Below are positions 34,184-64,000 of a DNA stretch of 64,000 bases, piece after piece. The notes beneath the pieces were generated by a model. It was given only the letters and a program-made list of their open reading frames with translations. It was not told the origin of the DNA and ran no database searches. Source of the DNA: Sacculina carcini (Eukaryota > Arthropoda > Thecostraca > Sacculinidae); contig OU696582.1 of assembly GCA_916048095.2 (NCBI GenBank), forward strand, positions 2,119,501 to 2,183,500, written 5' to 3'. The first letter of the stretch is position 1; each line of letters begins with the position of its first letter. The position numbers and the translations under genes are program-made.

Positions 34184-36659
34184 CTATGACACACATGCAA
34201 GCCAATGACTTATATACGATATGTTCTGCAAATCCAGATCTTTAAGAAGCTCACATACTTACGCAAACATATTGAGAAATAAGCTTAGACAAGCAGGCAT
34301 ATAATTCTAGTTTGTATTTCGGAGCAAAATACAGTAATTTCGGATATCAGCAAACAAAAATCAGCTGAAAAACAAAGGAATGGTTAAGATATTTAGTTTC
34401 AATAGTCTATCAGAACAACGGCAGATGATTTAATCCATTGAGCGAAACAGTTGGAGAACGACTATTACTATCGCAATTTGACTTCTGTAAGCACCCAAGT
34501 GTAGGCTGCCCAGTAGTGAAATATCAAAATACGGGATAGCCTAACACTTGAGCAAAGAAGAGTGATATGTGGTATGACATTACAGATTGAGAAAGCCAAA
34601 TTGAGAAACTTCATAACTAATTAAGATACACGGAAAAATATCACATAAAATACGTTAAAGAGTAAATAAAAAAAGAAAATGTACACAACATATATTAAGA
34701 AATAACAATGACAATCAATACATACGAGGTTGAGACACAATGTCTAAATTTATCCCATACTCTTTCCTTTAGCGTGACGTCACTGATGACGTTTACAGTG
34801 ACGTACCATAAATGTAGGCTTGCCAGTTGCTCGCTATCTAGAGTTTCGCTATATTTCCACATTTGAGAATTTAGTTAATTAGTTACGTACCATAGTTATT
34901 TAGTGACGTACCATAAATGTAGGCTTACCAGTTGTTCGCTATATTTCCACATTTGAAAATTTAGTTATTTCATTGTTTTTCTCATTCATATAATTTCCTT
35001 AGCAGATAGAACAGTATAAGAACACAATATAAGATCAGGCAGTGTCATTCAGTCTCACATATTCTATACGGATTACATATCCATGCATCGTACTGAGCTA
35101 CTTAATTTTGTTTTCTTTCGTCCAATTATTTTATACCATTTCGCGCCTCTGATTAATGTGTGCGCTATACAAAATAAATTTGTTGTTATGAAGTCTGCAT
35201 ACATAGATATGTGCAGATATGATATGCATAATTGTACGTACATTGACTTTTAGTAATTGTTGTATAGCCTTGATGTAAAACCTGAGCATACTACAACCTG
35301 AGCAACGCGCCTGGCGCAGGGAGCATTGTGACCGCACGTGACCGGTGGGGTCAACGACCTATAGTTTAGCGTGCGTGTAAGCTCAACCAGTGCCGAATTC
35401 ATTCGCTTGTCAAGAGAGATGGCGATAATACACGGGTAGTGTTCCTACCGTATTTGCGTTCGCTGCAGTAGAAACGTACATACGTAACGAACGTAGAAAA
35501 AGCCCCAGTTTATTGCGTATACTCTCATCTCATACTATGGGAGTCATCCTTGAACACAATTGATGGCTGTCATCCCGGAGCCTTGACAAACACAAGGTTG
35601 ACAATGTTGCTCAGGTTTTATTCCGTGAATGTCCTACAAACATTATAACACAACGAAGATTCTTAGATCTTAGTACAATATCAGAGTATAACAATCCGTA
35701 GATTAATCGACGAGACGTGCGAAACTAGTTGGAGGGAAACAACAGAGTTGATGCAAATATGTTATGTTTATTCCTCCCAGCTTTTTGTTTTGCAGGAAAA
35801 TCATATATCCATACACTCAAAACGTTAGAGCTGTGCAAGTTCTGCCGTGTCCCTGTATGCGCGGCACAAAATTTTGTATGATGGAAACACAATGCTACAC
35901 TGGATTTCATTTGACAAACTTGTGTACTGTACAAAAATGCGAGAAAGTAGATCGCTCAATTCAACTCTATATGGAGAATACTTTATTTGGGGTTGAATAA
36001 ATTGTGGAGAATATCTATATGGAGAATACTTTATTTCTGGTTGAACAAATTGTACAAAAGCAGATCGCTAACAATTCCATTTCTAACATTATAGACAACT
36101 TCATTTGTAGCTATATTACGAGCTAAATGCATTGCACACAAATTTGGAAAGATCGCTTAATAGTTCATTTCTCATAGATATATAGAGGGCACTCTCAACA
36201 GTCCAACTAATAGTCACATTGGCTCCTTTAGGACTTTAACATCCTGTCTGAGCACTACTCATCACAGATTTTATACCGTCTTCAATCAAATCATGGATCA
36301 TATTGATAGAGAAAGACACATAGGTTAAGCTAAGACATCCAATGAACCACATTGATGTTTTAGCCTAACCCCTAGTTGAAATATATTTTCCCGATTCAAC
36401 AACCGATAAACAAAAAAATAATCGCACGTAGAACCTTATCAATAATAAAATCACACAACAAAACTCCAAAGGCAATCATGCAAAAACAATGGCATCCATG
36501 ATGTAGAAAATGGAAAAAGTGAAACAAAAGGAAATAACTAATAAAAAATAGGAAACAAATGTTTAGTAGGAATGCTGAATGAAATGCTAAATCAAGCATG
36601 GGGTCGAACAGAAAGACATCCCATCAAGAAGAACTAGAAAAGTTTCAACTGAAAACTAG
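34184..36659. other. AT-rich intergenic region, no gene seen
   Basis: Contains a TGACGTCA at 34775 and a direct duplication (34797-34960) in which the acgtaccataaatgtaggct and ctatatttccacattt blocks occur twice. An L2-like 3' end sits at 35100-35190 (+), a short fragment of the GGGCGTAGAT MITE at 35555-35590, and a local duplication of tatggagaatactttattt at 35968-36041. Confidence 0.5.
35100..35190 (+). mobile_element. L2-like 3' end fragment
   Basis: tttcgcgcctctgattaa, a GCGC hairpin (35143-35165), then tatacaaaataaatttgttg. It is homologous to 32270-32340. Confidence 0.65.
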
Positions 36660-38000
36660 ACCAGCAGTAGAGAACACAAGACACAACACAATTCACACAG
36701 AGGTAGATCAGACACATAGCTTCAGATAATAGACAATCAGAAGAGAACACGACACAATTCACACAGAAATAGACCAGACACATAGCTTGGCACTTAGTTC
36801 GTCAAACGTTGTGATATACACAAGCGACAACGCATGGCCTTACTACTATGTGCAAGATCTGATAAAGACAAGATTCACTCAAAACTAAACAACCAGAAGA
36901 GAACACGACACAATTCACACAGAGGTAGACCAGACACATAGCTTGGCACTTAGTTCGTCAAACGTTGTGATATACACAAGCGACAACGCATGGCCTTACT
37001 ATTATGCGCAAGATCTGATAAAGAAGACAAGATTCACTCAAAAATAGACAACCAGAAGAGAACACGACATAATTTACACAGAAATAGACCAGACACATAG
37101 CTTGGCACTTAGTTCGTCAAACGTTGTGATATACACAAGCGACAACGCATGGCCTTACTACTATGCGCAAGATCTGATAAAGAAGACAAGATTCACTCAA
37201 AAATAGACAACCAGAAGAGAACACGACATAATTTACACAGAAATAGACCAGACACATAGCTTGGCACTTAGTTCGTCAAACGTTGTGATATACACAAGCG
37301 ACAACGCATGGCCTTACTACTATGCGCAAGATCTGATAAAGAAGACAAGATTCACTCTAAAATAGACAACCAGAAGAGAACACGACACAACTCACACAGA
37401 AATAGACCAGACACATAGCTTGGCACTTAGTTCGTCAAACGTTGTGATATACACAAGCGACAACGCATGGCCTTACTACTATGTGCAAGATCTGATAAAG
37501 ACAAGATTCACTCTAAAATAGACAACCAGAAGAGAACACGACACAACTCACACAGAAATAGACCAGACACATAGCTTGGCACTTAGTTCGTCAAACGTTG
37601 TGATATACACAAGCGACAACGCATGGCCTTACTACTATGTGCAAGATCTGATAAAGACAAGATTCACTCTAAAATAGACAACCAGAAGAGAACACGACAC
37701 AACTCACACAGAAATAGACCAGACACATAGCTTGGCACTTAGTTCGTCAAACGTTGTGATATACACAAGCGACAACGCATGGCCTTACTACTATGTGCAA
37801 GATCTGATAAAGACAAGATTCACTCAAAACTAAACAACCAGAAGAGAACACGACACAATTCACACAGAGGTAGACCAGACACATAGCTTGGCGCTTAGTT
37901 CGTCAAACGTTGTGATATACACAAGCGACAACGCATGGCCTTACTACTATGTGCAAGATCTGATAAAGACAAGATTCACTCACTCACTGGAGACTGAAAA
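36660..38000. repeat. 156/159-bp tandem array, 8 units plus diverged edges
   Basis: The anchor gcttggcactt (gcttggcgctt in the last unit) occurs at 36785, 36941, 37100, 37259, 37418, 37574, 37730 and 37886, giving periods of 156, 159, 159, 159, 156, 156 and 156. Units contain the perfect inverted repeat cgttgt ... acaacg around atatacacaagcg. A diverged single copy at about 38690-38760 lies in L2-like 3' sequence, the likely source. No coding potential. Confidence 0.95.
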
Positions 38001-39004
38001 AGAGAACTAATCAAGAGACCACAAGAGAGAAAAGAGAAAACCATATAACACGAAGTCACAACACAAAATACAAGTCACGAGACAATTACACAAAACAACA
38101 CAAAACAAAAACACGTGCTCACAGAAACTGGAAAGATTACATAAGAGCAGAAATAAGAAAATAACAAACTAATGAAAAGCGACATGAGGAGAGAAATTTG
38201 CTCGAGAGGCCACAACACATGAAACAACACAGGACACAAAACACGTGATGCTGTGCAATGTATAACAGGAAGATTAAATGAAACGACAGTAATAGGACAT
38301 GGACATATATGAAGTGGACATGGACATATATGAAATGATCGCCGGAATAAACAGTAGTCATATACAAAAACTAATCAATTGAAGCTACTACATATGCACC
38401 GCCCGTACTCGTACAAACGCCCAGAGCAGTGTTGAAAGCCGTAGAGTCCCTCAGATCAGGTCCTTGTTCGCTGGAAAACTCAGAATAACAATGCAACGAT
38501 AAATATACCAAGACACCGAACACATTTCATATTACCGACAAACCAATGATTGAGAGAGAATATGTCATAAAAAAGAAGCAGAGGAAATCACAAGGCAAAA
38601 TACACCACAAATCGCACAACATAAACCACAAAACAAAAAACACAATAGCACAACAGCAAAAGTCACATAACACAGACACAGTTTGGCACATAGGCCACCA
38701 AACGTTGTGATATACACAAGCGACAACACTCCGGCCTTACTACTATGCATCAGCTCTGAAAAATAAGAAAGTAGTGAAGTAATATGAGAAGGAAGATAAT
38801 TATAGATGCGTGGACCGAAGAAAGCAAAATATTTAAAGGATCTTAGATTTAGAGGATACCAGATTAGCTATGAAGTAACCACCACGATGCAAAATAGAAG
38901 TAGTGAACACCAGCCATTCATCGCGGTCACAAGCAGCGTACGCCAGCCAGCCATTTACCAAGCGCACTCGTTTCTACGCCCATAACAGTGCTTAACGCCG
39001 TTGA
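38001..39004 (-). other. degenerate L2-like 3' sequence, no gene
   Basis: A-rich sequence on + resembling the 3' region of the neighbouring L2-like elements (agatgcgtggaccgaagaa, compare the equivalent stretch near 39510). It includes the diverged copy of the tandem-array unit and short local duplications (gaca tggacatatatgaa at 38296-38337). Confidence 0.5.
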
Positions 39005-40040
39005 ATAACATTCATTCATTCATTTATTTGTATAGCGCTCATCCAGGGACACAAGCGCGGCAAACTACAACGAAATTGGGAAAATAAAAACATTAAACAT
39101 GAAAGCACCGCTCACACACACAAAATAACATGCGGACAACTACAAAAGCCAACTACGCTAGGAAGATAGTATGAATAATAATAATAATAAATAAATATAT
39201 TTCCTTTAGCGCATATAAATACACATGCGCGCAAAATTACAATTGAATAGCAAGAAGAAAACACATATAGCAAACACATATACACACACAACACTCAAAC
39301 AATACACAATACAGGAACAGCAAAACCAGATGAGGCACACAAAACAAATATAATTTTGTATCGCAAATAACTAAAAACAGATCACACAGAAACATATGGA
39401 GTAAGAGAGTGAGAGACAGCGTCAAACGATTGATCAAACAAATATTTAAACAAAGAGGACTTGAACGAATGGAAGGAGGAAGATTGAACAATATTAGAGG
39501 GAAGACAATTAAGCAGACGCGGAGCAAAAAATAAAAACGATTTAGAAGACCAGGTAGACTCATTCAAAGCTCTAGAACATACGAGTGATAAACGATGCTA
39601 ATACCACCACCACAGGACTTGCTAGAAAGTGAGCGGGAAGAGTGAAGAAATTTGTAGAACGGAGGAAGCTGAACAGAAAAAGTCGCAACGTCAGTATCGA
39701 AAAGACAAGGTTCAACCAAACATAAGAACGATAAATGATGAAAAGAACAAAGATAGGAGACGAAATCAAACTTATAGCGACAAGAGCGGATATTTATAAG
39801 ACCAAACGGGAGTGATGAGCGCGAAACAGAGACACGAGGGGTGACATGATGTCAGGCAGAAGTTTGACGAGAGCTAGTGGGACAAGTGAAAGAGGAGGAA
39901 GTGGCAGTGCGGGAACGAATACTATTTCGGACGGCGACAAAAGAAGGACAATCAGATGAGAAAGATGATAACTCCAGCCAGGTTCCTGTCGACTCACAAA
40001 ATAAAAATAATAAAACAACTAGACATTTGCATAACGACTG
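39005..40040 (-). mobile_element. L2-like LINE 3' fragments (two tails)
   Basis: Two 3' ends with hairpins lie at 39035-39058 and 39209-39230, each followed (in element sense) by an AAATA tail. ORF 39382-39567 reads STWSSKSFLFFAPRLLNCLP, the conserved RT C-terminus also seen in LINEs A and B. The rest is decayed. Confidence 0.7.
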
Positions 40041-40436
40041 CATTTGACGATGCTAAATTGGATGAAGGATGTTTGAGGACGTATTTACTATTTATTGTGC
40101 TCTTAACTCTTCAACTCATCGCTTCCAATCGTCTGTGCGTCCATGTTGATTTAATTTGAATGTATGGATTTGTTGTGTATGCTGCTATATATGTAGCCCA
40201 TGTAACCCACATACACCTACGCACATGTACGCACAGAATTTTACAATCAGTCAAGCTCAAAAGCATAACATTTCGGGCAATGTAACACAAGTATACCTAT
40301 GCGAATGCACGTACACAGCCCCTAAATCAGTCAATCCTAGTAGCACTATACTGATTCAGACAATGTAACACACACACCTATGCACATGCACATACTCAAT
40401 CTTTTAAATCAGTCAGACTTAAAAGAAATTTACGAA

Positions 40437-40640
40437 CTAGTTCAGTTCAGTTCAGTGTATTTGTTATAGCGCCTGCCATACACGGGCGCGCGGCAGCTAA
40501 ACAGTATGAACAAGCGGAAAAAGCTAAAACAGTTACAATAAAACGAAAACAAGCTATAAATACAATTACGGAAACAATAAAAAGAACACGAATGAATAAA
40601 TATTACACTATTCAAATAACGCAATGAACACATTTACACA
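40437..40640 (-). mobile_element. L2-like LINE 3' end fragment
   Basis: A (agttc)n tail, then a tgtatttgttatagcgcc hairpin (40464-40484) as in the other L2-like 3' ends. No RT sequence remains. Confidence 0.65.
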
Positions 40641-42116
40641 ATGAGAACACATGCATATTGTTAGTCTACACACAGCATTTCGGATGTAAACACGCACATC
40701 GCAATGTTAATTATAACTGCTAAGCTCATCTATGGAAACTCAACACAAAGCAAATGAAGAAAGAGAAAATCTGGTCCGACTGAAACTTTGTTACAACCAA
40801 CCAGTCAGTGGAACACAAGCACCCACCAAAACGGGATAGATAGTGAGTCACATATCAATCACCGCAAACAGACATCAAATTAGAAATTGAGAGTATTGAT
40901 AATAACAATCAAACAGGAAACAGCAACCAATCAGATTCACATGGTATGACACAAGTGATCGCGCGGGAACTTCACCTATTTGGTAGAATATATTTCAAAT
41001 GCTGCCAACTAAAAAATTAGTGACGTCATGGTCATTTGCATGACGTCACCACCTTCATTCATCTGACGTCACATTACAGAGTTTGGGATTATGATATTTG
41101 TATAGACCTCAATACATACGACGTTGCTGTTGTACACCAATTTATGTCTTATGTGCGGTTCAAATACCTAGACGTATTTATATGAAAAGAACAAAAAATT
41201 ATATACAAACTGTATCAATTTTTCAATTGCTACAATATTTTTCAAATATTAAAAAAATGTTTGATGTATGTTCTGGCTGTTGTTAGCGCGAGCTCCAACA
41301 TGTTACCTGATATTCTAGTTTCAAACTCTGGTCTGGTCTGACTTCGTTGATTTGGATAGGGGTCGTTAATTCTTACTGTAGCATCACGTTTGGCAGTGAT
41401 ACGATCAGTGAGTAATCAATCAGGCGTTTTCTCCTGATTGCATTGTGTTTCTATGTACAGGTTTTTTGTTTTGTAGAGGTGTGGTCTTTATAGTCTTTAG
41501 TCTTTAGCACAAGTACGTGGGCGTTTTTTTGTGATTCGTGGCTGTTTCTGGTTTGGTAATCTGCATGGTTTGCTTCACGCGTAAGTTCTGGATTATTTTC
41601 AGTTACTTTTACGTGCATACTCTTCTGATAGTGTATCAGGCTTGTAGTATATGATATTACAATGTTTCAGTATTTGGAAGTAATCACCAAGTCATCGTTG
41701 CTGTCTGTTTTTCCTTATACGTTTATTCATCAATTTTGACGATCTGCTAGCTTTTTCGTTGAGGGACTCGTGTGGACTTGTATCTTTTTGGCTACATGAT
41801 GAAGCGTTTGACTTTGAATACCTGGTAATATTGGCATTTGGTATTAAGTTTTGGGTGCATATTTCGAGTTACGCCTTTGAAGCCTTTTGTACTTGTTATG
41901 TATACTGCTGTCTATTTTTGACGATGTTTCTTTGCATGTGTTTACAGTTGATGCATACATATACCGCTCCAGCTGCACTAAGCAGAAGTGAGCTGTTGTG
42001 TTCGTGAGTCTCGCTGGTTCGGTGTGTGTGTGTGTATGCGTGTGTGCGTGTGTGTGTCAGTGTGACCAACCTGCACCGCACGCACAATCAAACACGTGCG
42101 CTCCTGTCATAACACC
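40641..42116. other. region upstream of the kinesin-13 gene
   Basis: No ORF with protein-like features. Contains the CRE-like cluster at 41021-41071. A TG-rich stretch (42019-42060) lies just before the first coding exon. Any 5' untranslated exon of the kinesin should be here but was not resolved. Confidence 0.5.
41021..41071. promoter_or_regulatory. cluster of three TGACGTCA sites with an octamer
   Basis: Perfect CRE palindromes at 41021-41028, 41041-41048 and 41064-41071, with ATTTGCAT (POU octamer consensus) at 41034-41041 overlapping the second. It lies about 1.05 kb upstream of the kinesin-13 start codon and could be part of its promoter. Function is inferred from motifs only. Confidence 0.4.
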
Positions 42117-63507
<21,391 letters not shown>

Positions 63508-63510
63508 CAC

Positions 63511-63512
63511 AC

Positions 63513-63548
<36 letters not shown>

Positions 63549-63743
63549 ACACACACACATATGTAGCCACCACAAACCTTTCGTGTTATCAGCAAATTTG
63601 TGTGTATGTGTGTGTTTCTATATGTATGTGTTTGTGTGTTTGTATGTGTGTGTGTGTGTGTGTGCTTCTGTATGTATGTGTTTCTATACGTATGTGTTTT
63701 GTGTGAGGTAGTTTGTGAATTTGTATGTGTGGATGTTTGTGCA

Positions 63744-63774
<31 letters not shown>

Positions 63775-63780
63775 TGAATT
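63511..63780. repeat. CA then TG tracts after the kinesin stop codon
   Basis: (CA)n at 63511-63558 begins right after the TAA, so the 3' UTR starts in a CA repeat. TG-rich sequence follows at 63600-63770, and again at 63960-64000 to the window edge. No polyadenylation signal was resolved. Confidence 0.85.
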
Positions 63781-64000
63781 CGGTTGCATGCGGTCACACA
63801 TACACACGCGTGTATACCAGGTGCATTGTGTAGATTGATTGTAACACACACACACACACACATACACACTTTCTTACAATGCCTCGGTTTTCAATGTGGT
63901 GTTTATACGTATAAATTTTTTTCAATTAAGAAAATCAACAGCTAAGCAAATATCATGCGTATGTATGTGTGTGTGTGTATACGTGTGCGTGTGTGTGTGT

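Noticed and set aside
29558-38000. Tandem arrays (20-bp at 29558, 30-bp at 26036, 156/159-bp at 36660) as possible CRISPR arrays
   Set aside because: Units are contiguous without unique spacers and the sequence is clearly eukaryotic.
36785-38000. Hammerhead ribozyme in the 156/159-bp satellite
   Set aside because: I looked for CTGANGA and GAAA cores on both strands. ctgataaag and ttgacgaac come close but do not match the conserved core.

Overview
This is a metazoan nuclear window. It has multi-exon genes with canonical GT-AG introns, about 40% GC or lower, abundant non-LTR retrotransposons, tRNA-derived SINEs, hAT-type MITEs and very long (TG/CA)n tracts. A single chitin-binding type-2 domain with the CDWW signature resembles arthropod cuticular proteins (CPAP1 type). 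An arthropod or another ecdysozoan is therefore my best guess, but the species is not determined.

Three protein-coding genes are supported exon by exon, with matching splice phases. (1) A partial chitin-binding (peritrophin-like) protein lies on + at 9120-11076. (2) A complete UBXN6/UBXD1-like p97 cofactor lies on - at 33011-27112 (7 exons, 463 codons, VIM + PUB + UBX). (3) A complete kinesin-13 (KIF2/MCAK type) microtubule depolymerase lies on + at 42117-63507 (13 coding exons, 758 codons). Two single-exon ORFs are weaker candidates: a secreted or propeptide-like protein (24561-25184, -) and a small single-pass membrane protein (33817-34155, -).

Layout: 1-9 kb is gene-poor, with an 11-bp minisatellite, nested MITEs and TG/CA tracts. 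9-11 kb is the chitin-binding gene. 11-16.6 kb is AT-rich intergenic DNA with MITE and SINE copies. 16.7-24.4 kb is a block of L2-like LINEs on -, one of them split by a Ty3/gypsy-type LTR retrotransposon (19093-23390). 27-33 kb is the UBXN6 gene. 36.6-38 kb is a 156/159-bp tandem array. 39-40.6 kb holds L2-like 3' fragments. 42-63.5 kb is the kinesin-13 gene, whose introns carry two large LINEs, three kinds of SINE and several MITEs.

The genes are not functionally linked: one binds chitin, one is a p97 adaptor and one is a motor. The most interesting signals are architectural. TG-rich tracts (read in the sense of each gene) sit just upstream of most 3' splice sites. LINE copies are embedded inside (TG/CA)n tracts. 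The L2-like elements share a 3' hairpin whose stem shows compensatory changes. TGACGTCA sites are far more frequent than chance. One extra cassette exon of the kinesin is predicted. I found no convincing new defence system, gene cluster or similar multi-gene system.
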